Assembly (NCBI GenBank): GCA_021397835.1
Contig: JAJFZO010000407.1
Coordinates: forward strand, 4,836,001 to 4,900,000
Direction of reading: 5' to 3'
Length of the DNA: 64,000 nt
From: Moringa oleifera
Taxonomy: Eukaryota > Streptophyta > Magnoliopsida > Brassicales > Moringaceae
Made by a program: the position numbers and the translations under genes. The notes under the pieces are model-generated. The model saw nothing but the letters and a program-made list of their open reading frames with translations, did no database searches and had not been told where the DNA came from. Shown here in pieces: positions 36,728-48,417 of this stretch (position 1 is its first letter; the number at the start of each line of letters is the position of its first letter).

Positions 36728-38008
36728 ATGACAGCAAGAAGAGTAGCGCAAGAGGTGTTTGATCCACGGCAACTTGGCCGAGCCAAACCGTATATCTTCT
36801 GTTGTATTGTGTTTGCCGCTGTGATTTTTATTATTTATGCAGATGGGATTATCTCCACGGAATCTGTTCAGTCTTCTGCTGGTTTTGGAGCTAAAGGAGA
36901 GTATGAAATGATTCAGACAGAGAAGATTGAACGGCGAGTGAAGCTGGTGGTTCCTCCTTTAATGGCTTCAAAGCAACAGAAGGTTGATGAAGTTAGAACG
37001 GAGCAGCTGCCTTCCTTGAAGCCCCCCAAGCATGTCAGGAGAGAAGACCGCATTGCTTGGTTCAGAGAGAAACTGCCGGAGTTTGAGATTTTCAGGTCAA
37101 ACAACTTGACCCAGCAGTTTCACGGCCGGGTTTTGGGGTTTTTCAACGACGAGTGTGAGGTTAGGTTCTTCATGACATGGATATCGCCGGCGAAGTTGTT
37201 TGGGCGGCGAGAAATGTTGAGCTTGGAAAGCGTATTCAAAGCACACCCACATGGATGCTTGATGATTGTATCAGGAACCATGGACTCCCCACATGGCTAC
37301 AGGATCCTGAAGCCGCTGCTTGACCGTGGATTCAGACTCACTGCGGTAACACCAGACTTGCCTTTCCTGTTCAACAACACCCCTGCACAGGCCTGGTTTA
37401 ACGACATGAAGAGTGGGAAGAAGGACCCTGGAGAGATCCCGTTAGCTCAAAATCTATCCAATTTGATCAGACTTGCGGTTCTGTACAAGTACGGAGGAGT
37501 TTACCTGGACACAGACTTTATTGTTCTGAAAAGCTTTAAGGGGTTGAGGAACTTAATCGGAGCACAGACCATTGATTTGACCTCCAAGAGATGGACCAGA
37601 TTGAACAATGCAGTTCTGATCTTCGATATGAATCACCCACTTGTATTTAAGTTCATAGAGGAATTTGCTTTAACTTTTGATGGAAACAGGTGGGGGCACA
37701 ACGGGCCCTACCTTGTTTCCAGGGTGGTTCAGAGAGTAGAAGGAAGGCCTGGATATAACTTCACTGTCTTGCCTCCGATGGCGTTTTACCCAGTCGTCTG
37801 GACACAAATCGGAGGGCTTTTCAAGATGCCGGAAAACCGCCCTGCTTCCAGATGGGTAGATGCCAAGCTGCTTCAGTTAAGTGGACAGACTTATGGCTTA
37901 CATCTATGGAACAAGCAAAGCAGCAGATTACCGATCCAAGAGGGAAGCGTCATCGGAAAGTTGATCGCCGATCACTGTGTCATTTGCCAGAACATACACA
38001 GTTCTTAA
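36728..38008 (+). CDS. Alpha-1,4-glycosyltransferase family protein (GT32-like), copy 1
   Basis: Single-exon gene of 426 residues. I use the first in-frame ATG at 36728 (MTARRVAQEVF) because the longer frame has no upstream ATG. Type II Golgi topology: a short cytoplasmic N-terminus, one membrane anchor (PYIFCCIVFAAVIFIIYADG, about 21-40), a variable stem and a lumenal catalytic domain. Catalytic landmarks: FHGRVLGFF, LKPLLDRGF.L.AVTPDLPFLF, the sugar-binding region LIRLAVLYKYGGVYLDTD with the metal-binding DxD at 261-263, and NRWGHNGPYLVSRV. A Cys-containing C-terminus (DHCVICQNI) follows. Animal relatives are lactosylceramide 4-alpha-galactosyltransferases; the plant acceptor substrate is not established. 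A paralogue is at 48418 and a dead copy at 50906. Confidence 0.9.
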   Translation: MTARRVAQEVFDPRQLGRAKPYIFCCIVFAAVIFIIYADGIISTESVQSSAGFGAKGEYEMIQTEKIERRVKLVVPPLMASKQQKVDEVRTEQLPSLKPPKHVRREDRIAWFREKLPEFEIFRSNNLTQQFHGRVLGFFNDECEVRFFMTWISPAKLFGRREMLSLESVFKAHPHGCLMIVSGTMDSPHGYRILKPLLDRGFRLTAVTPDLPFLFNNTPAQAWFNDMKSGKKDPGEIPLAQNLSNLIRLAVLYKYGGVYLDTDFIVLKSFKGLRNLIGAQTIDLTSKRWTRLNNAVLIFDMNHPLVFKFIEEFALTFDGNRWGHNGPYLVSRVVQRVEGRPGYNFTVLPPMAFYPVVWTQIGGLFKMPENRPASRWVDAKLLQLSGQTYGLHLWNKQSSRLPIQEGSVIGKLIADHCVICQNIHSS

Positions 38009-38276
38009 CGGAAATATAAACTCAAAAATGGTGAAGCTAGCTTCTTCCATTTACAGAGTGAGAAAACGAGCTCAAACTTTACAAGAGTAGATACACATGT
38101 AAATTCGTAATCTTTTCGTTCTTTCATTTCTTGATTCCTTCTTTCGTTGTTTAAATTGCATTTTCTTCTTCTGTATCATTGTTTCTAACTTAAAAAAGAT
38201 CATAACCAGACAATGAATCTCGTACCAGTAGATTTGTAAAGATTTCCGTTGTTCGAGTTGACGTATTTATTACAAT
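38009..38276. other. Short convergent 3' interval
   Basis: The glycosyltransferase (+) and the uncharacterised gene (-) end tail to tail with 268 bases between stops. The two 3' UTRs probably overlap or abut. Nothing else seen. Confidence 0.6.
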
Positions 38277-38879
38277 CTATCGAAAAATTCTACCACAAAT
38301 CAGAATCCTAAGCCGTCTGAATCTAAACAGTCTACATCTCCATGAACCAGGCAGTCTCCTGAATGACCTTTTCCTGGTCAATCTGCGAGTTACAGCTTTC
38401 TGGTTTCTCTTCTTCTGGCGAAAGTCAAGATCAATCATGGAGTCACCATCAGAAGCCTGGTTACTCTCTTGATCCTTGCTTGTATCTCTGAAAGGTCCAC
38501 TCTGCTTGATTGATGCCCAAGCATCATGGACTCGATGATGATGATGATGATCATCATCATCGGTATCACTTCCCCACAGTAGTATAGGCTTTGTAATAGG
38601 GGATCCACTGTAATCCTGGAAATGGTTGGCCAAGCTGGTGTGTTCCATGTCAAACAATCTCCTCAAAGACGTGCTTCCTCCTCTCATCAATTCTAATAAA
38701 CTGTTTCTTTCCCGACATGAGGAGGAACAGGAGGAAGCAGATGAAGAACACAGAGAAGACGAAGAAGATGAAGACCAGTACAGGGATTTCTGATGCTCAA
38801 CAATCCTCCTAATTCTTTCCTTTTGAAGTTCCTTACAAGGGTTCTCATCATCTTTCTCTTCTGTAATTTCTGATCTCAT
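38277..38879 (-). CDS. Uncharacterised plant protein, 200 residues
   Basis: Single open frame with an ATG at 38879-38877 and a TAG at 38279-38277. I do not recognise a named family, but the features look like a real plant protein. There is an acidic N-terminus with ERIRRIVEHQKSLYW, a long Ser/Cys tract and a central conserved-looking segment (STSLRRLFDMEHTSLANHF, then SPITKPILLWGSDTD). A DDDDHHHHH run and DAWASIKQ follow. The C-terminus is very basic with alternating Arg/Leu/Phe (RLTRKRSFRRLP to RILICGRIFR). There is no signal peptide; the basic end could mediate nuclear, nucleic-acid or membrane contact (speculation). I have a vague memory of short plant proteins annotated as 'josephin-like' in the same Arabidopsis neighbourhood, but no Josephin catalytic motif is visible. 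Could also be a chance frame, though the motif structure argues against that. Confidence 0.65.
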   Translation of the reverse strand: MRSEITEEKDDENPCKELQKERIRRIVEHQKSLYWSSSSSSSLCSSSASSCSSSCRERNSLLELMRGGSTSLRRLFDMEHTSLANHFQDYSGSPITKPILLWGSDTDDDDHHHHHRVHDAWASIKQSGPFRDTSKDQESNQASDGDSMIDLDFRQKKRNQKAVTRRLTRKRSFRRLPGSWRCRLFRFRRLRILICGRIFR

Positions 38880-41200
38880 CTTATCCTTAAATGTTTCTGA
38901 TTTTTATCTATTTTGATATAAATAGATGAGTAGTTTCCATCAAGTAACTTGATAAGAACAGAGAAACCAGGATGCCTACAATTTCTTATAAAACCCTGTA
39001 AGCCGGCAATGGAAATCATTTCGTGGCGCATTCTGATTGAAGGAAGCTCAGACTTCATGCCCAAAAAAATTGCAAAACAGAGAAAATTGCAGGAATGGTG
39101 TACAAACGTGTCTGAATTATGTAAAATTTGAAAGTTGAATAGGATATTTTGTATTAATCCGGATTTTTTTAATTAGAATTAAAATAATAAGAATATTATT
39201 GAAGCTTACTTAATCATGAAGAACAAGGTAGAAAAGTAATCGTCAAACAAGGCATGCTTGTTTGATTCTGAAAATAAACAATGGGCAGATAAAAGGTTAA
39301 TAAGAAATCACGTTCTCATTATTAGATTAAAGAAAGATACACCAACCACGGAATGTTCAACGAGCAATCAGGCAGGGACAAGGACAAGAGGGAGCAGACG
39401 CCTTAAACGACGAAGCTTTCAGGCAGTAAAACGGGCAGTTCAGAATAGTAAACCAGATACCCAAAAGGAGTTCAACAAGAGAAACCTCCGCTAAGTTGAC
39501 CGATAAAAGATTTTTATATTGATGGTGTTAAGCTTCTTATTAGAAAATTAAAAAATATATATATTTAATAATTTATTATATTATTATAAAAATAAAAATA
39601 TCATTAATTTTATTAAATTATCAAGTATTATCATCTTGTTAAAAAAATTCATTTGTAACTTACATCAGAATAATCCACTCCGTCGTTAATTGAGCCCAGA
39701 AGCCGACTCGACTGTTAATTAGCTTCAAAAGCTGACTCTGGTCTTAATCTGCTCTTAATTGAGCAATAGCCTAATTTTATTGGACTGAGTCCATTCTCTT
39801 TGCAGGCTTTTTGGGGTCACTGGTGGGCTATAAGCCCATAAAGAAAGAGACAAGTGAAATCTGAATTAAAGGGTGGAGGAGGCAGGTTTTTGCTCTCGGC
39901 CTGCCAGAACGGTGTATACTCCCAAACTGAGCCTCTGCCACATTTCAGTCAAAGGATAGATGTAGATGTGCTTTTTTTTTATTAAAAAAAAGTTTATGAC
40001 TTTTCATTTATTGAATATATAAAAATAATATATTATTTTTAATAATTTAAATTATGTATTAATTTGGATATGCGTGGCGCATGATCATACATGATACATG
40101 TTGCTTTGATCTTGTGAGCAAATCAAACAAACTCAGATTCATATGATGGTAAAGTTACCAATTAAGAGGAGTGACTGATAGATATACATATAAGCACGTT
40201 ACCTGTACGTACCACATGGCTTGCTCTTATATATTGATTAACTTTCGGGTCAAGTCAAGTCACTAACCGAATTCGGTCAGCAGCTAGATATTCTCTAGAC
40301 CATATACGTAATTGTACAAAGTATTAAAATATATACATAGAAGAGAAAGATATATATACACGGAATTAAATTGTTAGGCTGTCTGTAACTATATATGAAT
40401 ACTGTGCAGGGAAGAAAGCCTTACCCCAGAAAAACAAAAAACAAAAAGAGTCAACAGTCTTCTGAATATTAATATTAATGAGCGATTTGGTCTCCGGTTT
40501 ATGCTCCACTTGTCACGTCGCATACGATGTAATGCTGCCTTCATCTCTTTCTTTTGCCCGTCAACTGGTTACAAATCACACACTAGCTAGGTACCGCCAC
40601 AATCCTTTCGATTTGAGCCCTAATTACCAACTACGGTATATCCAGCTACCTTCCTCATCCAGCTGAAGTTATGTAGGACTTAATTAGCACAAGGTAATAA
40701 GGCTACTTGGATGAGGCAGGTGATAGAAATGGTGATATTGTTGAGATACACCACGCAGCTATAGCTGTCTAGGGTTTGATAAGTCGATTCGATAAGCAAG
40801 CCAACGTGAAACACATCCACCGTCATACAAATATATATATATATATATATGACTGACAAATATGAACACATATGATTAAGCAACCACAAGGAGAGGGAAT
40901 TAAGGGAAGCCCTCACGCCAGCAGTCAAGTAGCCTTTATATTAATTAACTGACCTTTGTGATTCTCCCATAATTAAAGCAACCATGCACGGTTAATTGAT
41001 TTCCCTTTGCCACTGTGATGATGCATGACTTTCTCTTTCAACTTTACACCACAATAGTTGATGGCAATCTGAATCATCAACGCCCACGCAAATCAAGGCA
41101 GTTTGGTAAAGAAACTTGACAAACAATCACCCGCTTATTGCTTTTCCTCAATTTAATTATGCCTTTAAGCCCATCTCCATGCCCCCTTCACGTTCTTCAC
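38880..41200. other. Intergenic region between uncharacterised gene and polygalacturonase
   Basis: Mixed-composition DNA with an AT-rich core around 39500-40080 and a TA microsatellite at 40830-40850. The small open frames at 39258-39494 and 40478-40666 have no recognisable features. No gene assigned. Confidence 0.45.
40830..40850. repeat. TA microsatellite
   Basis: About ten AT units upstream of the polygalacturonase gene. Confidence 0.85.
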
Positions 41201-41338
41201 TATAAATGCCCTTCTTAACCGTTCAACTCCCCATTGCCATTGTTCACCACTTCCCCCACTCCTCTCATACCTCTCTCTCTCTCTCTCTCCCCCCCCCCCC
41301 CCCCCCCCCCCCCCCCCACCCCCTCAAAACAAAGCAAG
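41201..41338 (+). promoter_or_regulatory. TATA box and (CT)n-C29 leader of the polygalacturonase gene
   Basis: TATAAAT at 41201-41207 is about 132 bases before the ATG. The leader contains a (CT)9 run at 41271-41288 running straight into 29 uninterrupted C residues at 41289-41317. That leaves only 21 bases to the ATG at 41339. The homopolymer length should be treated as approximate because such tracts are error-prone in assembly. Confidence 0.6.
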
Positions 41339-43115
41339 ATGGCTCACACAATCAGTCACATCCTTCTTGCCGCTCTAGTTTTCTTCCTCTGCTCTGCTTC
41401 AGCTTTCGCTGCAACATACAATGTGTTAGACAGTGGAGCCAAACCTGATAGCAAGACTGACTCCACGAAAGCTTTCCTTGCAGCATGGGCTAAGGCCTGC
41501 GCGTCCACCGAGCCAGCCACCATTTACGTCCCACAAGGAAGGTTCTTGCTAAGTAGTGCTACCTTTCAAGGCGATTGCGATAACAATGCCATTTTGATAC
41601 GTATAGACGGCACTCTCGTTGCTCCTGCCGATTATAAGGCCATTGGAAATGCCGGCCACTGGCTCTTATTTGATCGAGTTAATGGGGTCTCCATTTATGG
41701 AGGGATCCTCGATGGCCAAGGCACTGCCTTGTGGGCTTGCAAGAAGTCTGGAGAGAGTTGCCCCAGTGGAGCTACGGTAAGTCCCCCAATCAGTACTCCA
41801 TTAACTTTTTTGCCATTTTTTCATTCAACTGCATTTGTCCCCAATCAGTACTCCATTAACTTTTTTGCCATTTTTTCATTCAACTGCATTTGTCATAGAT
41901 CGCAGTTGGTACAAGTCGTCTTTCAGGAGAAATTTGGCTTAAGTTTCGCAACCCTATTGCGCCTATCAAATTGCCCGCAACCTAAACTCCTAACCGCTAT
42001 CCCAAATAGTTGACTTTATAAAATGGATGTGAAGGTTAAAAGTCAAGTATAGTTGCTTGATGAGGTCCATATGCTTGACCAATTATTACTTAGATTTAAT
42101 TAAACATTCTCATAATGAAGGAAACTAATGCCTTCCGGATCAGTTAACTCAAAGTTTCACTGGTGCGCTTGTGCAGTCGCTAGGCTTTCAAAACTCGGAG
42201 AGCATCGTGGTCAATGGCTTAATATCACAAAACAGCCAGATGTTCCACATTGTCATCAATGGCTGCAGCAATGTGAAAATGCAAGGCGTGAAGGTGTTGG
42301 CCTCAGGCAACAGCCCTAACACTGATGGCATTCACGTGCAGTCATCCAACGCTGTCACCATCCTCAACTCTAAGATCGGAACCGGGGATGATTGTGTCTC
42401 CGTCGGCCCTGGCACCTCCAACTTGTGGATCGAAAACGTAGCATGTGGACCTGGCCATGGCATCAGGTAATTAGAACCACTTCGAACCCGCTTCCCACTA
42501 ACACCTGCTCGTAGGTTTAATAAATATATTTGGTGCAACTTGAGCTGAAATGGCAACGGTGCTGTTGGTGCAGCATTGGGAGTCTGGGCAAGGAACAGAG
42601 CGAGGCTGGTGTACAGAATGTTACAGTCAAAACTGCCACCTTTACTGGTACCCAAAATGGAGTGAGAATCAAGTCTTGGGGGAGATCCAGCAATGGCTTC
42701 GCCAGGAACATTCTGTTCCAACATGCTGTCATGAACAATGTCCAAAATCCAATCGTGATCGATCAAAATTACTGCCCCGACAACCAGAATTGCCCTGGCC
42801 AGGTACACATCCAAATGGGGTTTTCATTTCCTTAACAAATTTGCTGTATGTAAGTAAATGCTAATTAACATGACACCTGAACTTGCCCTGTCATAGGTTT
42901 CTGGAGTGAAAATCAGTGATATAACATATCAAGACATCCATGGGACATCAGCAACAGAAGTTGCAGTGAAATTTGATTGCAGTGCAAAGTATCCATGCAC
43001 GGGAATAAGATTGGAGGACGTGAAGCTCACTTACAAGAATCAACCGGCGGAAGCCTCATGCAACAATGCTGGTGGAACGGCTGCCGGTTTGGTTCAGCCC
43101 ACCAGCTGCTTGTAA
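41339..43115 (+). CDS. Polygalacturonase (GH28), secreted
   Basis: Four exons (41339-41776, 42177-42466, 42574-42802, 42897-43115) join to 391 residues. The ATG follows the C29 tract; the frame is open further upstream only because of the repeat. Signal peptide about 1-24 (hydrophobic, ending SAFA). The mature protein starts with [12 protein letters not shown], the usual plant start. All four catalytic and binding motifs of family 28 are present: NTD at 194-196, GDD at 216-218, GHG centred on His240 and RIK at 274-276. Paired Cys residues are in conserved places and the C-terminus is complete. It should hydrolyse alpha-1,4-galacturonan in the cell wall. There is no long N-terminal propeptide, as in pollen/flower-type plant polygalacturonases. 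The first intron contains a 55-base exact duplication. Confidence 0.94.
41784..41893 (+). repeat. 55-base exact tandem duplication in polygalacturonase intron 1
   Basis: Copies at 41784-41838 and 41839-41893 appear identical (each starts CCCCAATCAGTACTCC and ends CATTTGT). They lie just inside the 5' end of the intron, after the donor at 41777. Perfect identity suggests a recent event or an assembly artefact. Confidence 0.85.
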
Positions 43116-46100
43116 AGAGGAATAAAACCCAAGCGATTCTATTAGAATCATATATACATGAAATACATACTATTCATATCGTTCAGCTGAAAGAGACAAG
43201 AAGGAAATGGAAAATAGTAGGAGTTGGTAGAATAGGCGATGAGTGAAGGAAGTTTATTGCATGAGCCTGTGGCGAAATTGCAGAGCCTGGTCATGCATAT
43301 ATAAAGTATTATCAAGATAATCCACCACTCTTGTTGGGTGTGTGTACGTTTAAAATATATATGGAATGGAGGTCCTCGTTCTCCTAGTTTCCTCAACTGC
43401 TGCCGTGGCTGTTGAGTTGTGGTTTTCTTACTCCTATCAAGGTGTTCTAGATGGAAGCAAATTGATCGCGTCAAAAATGTTGTTTTTGATGAAGTTGGAA
43501 AATCCTTGTCGGAAAAAAATGTTAAATTTTACCAAAGCAAGGCAGGTGATCAGCTTTATAAGCCCAAATCTACGATTGGGTCAAACTGTTTGACAAAGTA
43601 ATAAATGAAACTAATATTTCAAAATTAAAAGTAGTCTGGGAATTGACATCTCAATATGAATAGATAATTAAGGCTGTAGGTGTATTTATGTATCCAATTG
43701 GGGACTAGGATTGCATCAAAATTTGCAATTTGCGTGATTACTTAGCGTAACTCACGCGTATTAGTGCAAGAAAAAAAGGGGTGTTGTTGAAAAAGAGCTT
43801 TGCTTGAGTTGCGAAAATACGCAAGCATGAGCATGAGTGCATACTTTGTTAGCTTAGAGAGGTGAATTCCTCAATCAGCGGTCATTCCTCTGAATTCTGA
43901 ATTACTTGGACTTTAATGAAAGCAGCAGCCAGGTTTACTGTTTTGTTTAATGGGGGAGGTTAGTTAAATTCGGTTGTTGAACTGCACTCACTTATAAGCT
44001 GTTGACTTAAGATTTATAATTTGCCATGCAATCTTTTGTTTGGTCAACCAGTTTTGTAAATTATTTCAGAAAATTAAGGTGCACCGTTATTGTTACTAGG
44101 TAGGATGACTGATGTGATTTGATCGTATTGAAAGAAGACGTAAAGTGTATGTTTATGCGAACACCCTGCAGCAAGAATTTAATTAGAAGTTCAACAAGAG
44201 GCGCATGGTTGGTACACGCTGGAAGCTGGCAAATATGCCTGAAACAGGGCGAGTATGCCATTATGAGCAATATAATGCAGCATTCACACTTGATTAGAGG
44301 GTTGCACTACCTACAATTTTATATGTAACATGTTGTACCCTACATTTAATTGTTATTTATTTTTTAAATTTTATGTGTTTGTAAAAAATGTCGTGAAATT
44401 GAAGTTGAGATATTCATTAATCAGGAAAAAATAGAACTTTTCAATTTTTAAATTTTTAAATTTTTTAATCTAAAAAATATTACATTTAAGTTTTTTATTT
44501 TTTAATTATTATATCTTTCATTTGGTGACTAAAAAAGTAATAATAAAGATTACATGTTGCGATGTCAACAAATAGGTTGAAACAAGAAAAACTTTCAATT
44601 TCAAAATTGTCAAAATCTTTTGAGTCATATGTATTACATATAAGTACAAAGAAATGTTGATTTGATGATTAGTTCTTTTCCATTTTTTCAAAATAAATAA
44701 AATTTATTTTTTATTTATCTTATTCATAATTTTAAAATATTTTATTTGTTTTTACCTTTAATTTTTTTCATTTTATTTATTTTCAATTTTATTTATTCAA
44801 TTTTTATTTATAAAATTATATCATTAATTAAATTATAATATAAAAATATACTTAAATAATATATTCTCTAACAAAACATAACTTCATTTGCCATGGACAT
44901 TTTATTTTACAAAACAACACTTATAAATTCTTTACTAATAAAACTGTTAAACATTTTTAAATGACTAATTTAATAATAATATAAAAATTAATTATTAATG
45001 GTATTATTATTAAATATGCATTATCAATTTTTTTAAAGAAAAAACACACATATATATACATATATATATATAAACAAAATATCTGGACTACTTCAAAGTA
45101 TGTAGATATTTTACGAATATATTTTAATAAATATAAATATTAAATGTTAAATATTTAATAATAATTTTAAAATTTTAAAATAATAAAATTTAAATGCATT
45201 ATAATTTAAACTTAGATGTAAAGTAAGGATAAATTTAAAATAGTCTTTAAAATATTAGCAATGTTAATTTATGTAGATATTAATCTATGTAATACTAAAA
45301 TATTTTAAAATATTAACATTAAATATTTAAAAATTATTTATTCATGAAATATATGAATATCAATCATTTTTATCTATGTTATTTGAAAATTATAATTTAA
45401 TAAAATCCATCTTAAAAAATTAATCATAACTTGACAAATAATTTGAACTAAAGATATTATATATAAACAACATCATTTTAAATTTCAGTTAAAAATTATG
45501 TATTTTAAAAATTTTATAATTTAAAATTATTTATAATAGATTATAAATAAAAATTTTTATAATTTTAATAATACCATAATATTGATAAACTTCATTTAAA
45601 ATATTTAAATCAATTATAATATTGTTTTAATATTATAAATTTTTATAACATAAATTATAAATTTATAGTATTTTCAAAATTGTGTAACATAGAACAATTG
45701 TTGTTATTGATATTAACTTATATATATAATTATTTTTATTCTATTTTATTAAAATAAAAAGTAAATTTATAATGCATTTAACTCTTTATTATTGATTATA
45801 ATTTGTTATGATTGAGATAATATTAAAACATAATTAATTTAAAAATAATAACTTAAAATATATTTTAATTTTTTATTTTAACATTATTTATTTTAAAATA
45901 TTTGAGTTTCAAATTAGTATAAACTCATCAATTTTATTATTTTAATAATGTCATTATGATTATAACTATTTATAGTTTATGAAATATGTGAAAAAATGTA
46001 CTTTAAAAATTGATTCACATTGTATGGGTTCATAACTCAAAGTGGACAATGATGAGGTCAAGTGGTTCATGAGATCATAACTTAAATTAAATTTGTAATA

Positions 46101-48417
46101 AGACTCAACGATCTTTTCATAGTAATAGATTGATTCAAGGTTGCTTATTGTAAAATATGTGACCCATGATCTATCCATGGACTTTACCCATCGAACCACA
46201 TTAATGAAATATCTTATTGAGTCTTAAACAAATCAATTTAATGATAGATAATCATATTTCTTATTTTCAAAAAAAATTATAAATAAGTAAATCATAACAT
46301 ACTGAATAAATATTGATAAAATTAATGAAAAATTATTAAACTAATAGTTTCAAAGTATATAATAAATTTAATATTTTTTTACGTAATATTGAAATGAAGA
46401 GAATTAGTAAGTAATCATATTTATATATTGTTACTTAATCATAAGATAGATTTTAAATAATATATTAATATTATTTAATTAAAAACAAATGTATTATTTT
46501 TATTTTTATAAAATGAATTAACTTATAAAAAATGTATAACTTAGAAAAAAATTATGATTGGTTGTTTTGATTGATTATATTTATGAAATTTGGTATATAA
46601 ATCTAATTAAATTTAAATAAAAATAAAAACATGTTACAATCCATTAACTTGTTTAATTGATCCTACCAAGTCAACCCAGTGAATGGTCTAGTTTAAAATT
46701 CAAGGCTCACAACTTATTTATTTTTGAAATAAATAACTTAAATTCGATATAATTATTAAAAATATCGAGCTAAAATTCTTGAAATTGAATTATAACCAAA
46801 CCAATCCATTAATTGCAGTATAACTAATATATATAATAAAAAATATTTAAAACATTCTTAAATTATCAACATCAATTACGTGGCACTAAGGTGGGTATTA
46901 GTTATATACATTATGTTATTTTTAAAAAATTAAAAAATTTATTTTTTAAAACTATATAAACTTTAATGAACTTTATTTACACCATTTTAAATTTTAAATT
47001 TAGTAGTATTTATTTAAAATTTTAATCAAGACTTGATCTATAACTTGTTATCTTTTAATTTTTGAAATAACATTAAGTTTTGGTTTATCTCAAAATATTA
47101 ATTTAAAATTTATTCATGATTTATAATCTGGATAATATTTATCTTAAATTATTCAAATTTAAAATTATATAAACTAATCAACCTCCTTTACTATGTTTGT
47201 TTGATCACCTGCTGGCTATTCAGTTCTTATTTTATCAGGCACCTGAATGTGTATGAGTTTATTTTCTTTATTATTTGCATATGGTTATTTTTTATTTTCA
47301 AAATTTTTTTATATCATAGTTTCTATGAAGTTTATTTATATTTATTTATTATTTTTATGTTATATTTTATATTTTATTAAAAAATAGTCTTCATCAGAGA
47401 TTAAATAATTAGTTTGATATATAATTCTTTTGATCGAGTTTTTAATTTTTAGATTTTTGCATGAATTCTTGATGGATCTTGTAATCAATATAATGACTTA
47501 AAAAGCTCTATTTTAAGAAAAACATATCTCATAATGCTTACAATTTAAGTAATTTTTCTTAAAATTTAAACTCCACGGAAAATTAAAAGTCCGGGTTAGT
47601 TTATGAAGTTGATAAAAAACATTGCTTAACTTTCTTTTTTTATTTTTATTTTTTGATGATCCATAGAAAAATTCAATTTTTTATGGGTAGGAGGTGAAAA
47701 TTTTCATTATCAGTTGAGAATTATTGTTTGGTTTTTCTTTTTTATTATGTGTTATCGTACATTTATTTTATTTTGATCTTTTGATGCACTGCATCTATAT
47801 CCATTTATCTTTTCGAATTTAGGTCAAAATTATATCTATTAATTGATTTTTCAACAAAGTCAGATCAAATCCTTGAAGAATATCCAAATTAATTAATCTT
47901 GTTTACATAAATAATGTCAAATCAGGCATGCATCAACGTTTATAATTTAGTTGATGTGGGTCGCTTTGAGAAATTTAAACTGGTATTAAATACTGATAGA
48001 TTCTCCTTGTTCTCAAGGGGATGATGGAGTTCCAAGTTGCATGGACTCTTAGGTTAGAGGATGGCTTAGGTGTTATATTAACAGAAGAAAGCTAATTGGG
48101 AAACCAAGTTATCTTCTTCATATATATCACTGAAAGACTCTCGTCTCTTAAATTTGTGTTTCTGATTCCAAGGAGACTAACTCTCTCTCTCATTCATCTG
48201 TTTCTTTCCATTCAACGTGACGGTAGAGATCATCGTCACGTTTACGTCGATCGTTTGAAGCCAAGGCTAGGGAAACAGAGTCCAGGTGCCTTGATGCATG
48301 CAGTAGCGTACACCACTGAAGGCTTCTTCTCAAAGATTTATATATGTACGTTATTTATCTATATAGCCACTTAATTCGGTGTTAATACCATTGATCTTAC
48401 TTGTTTCTTGAGAAACA
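43116..48417. other. Long intergenic region, mostly AT-rich
   Basis: After the polygalacturonase 3' UTR (to about 43350) there is mixed sequence to about 44330. Then follow about 3.5 kb of extremely AT-rich DNA (44340-47900) without coding potential. The open frame at 45966-46199 is not credible. The last 300 bases before 48418 are the promoter and leader of the next gene, including a CT-rich patch near 48181-48195. No transposon structure recognised. Confidence 0.5.

Noticed and set aside
42332..42814. 160-residue minus-strand frame over the polygalacturonase
   Set aside because: It crosses two exons and an intron of a well-supported gene and has no recognisable protein features.
44340..47900. 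Possible transposable element or satellite in AT-rich DNA
   Set aside because: No terminal repeats, target-site duplication, or coding remnant could be identified by reading; the low complexity alone is not evidence.
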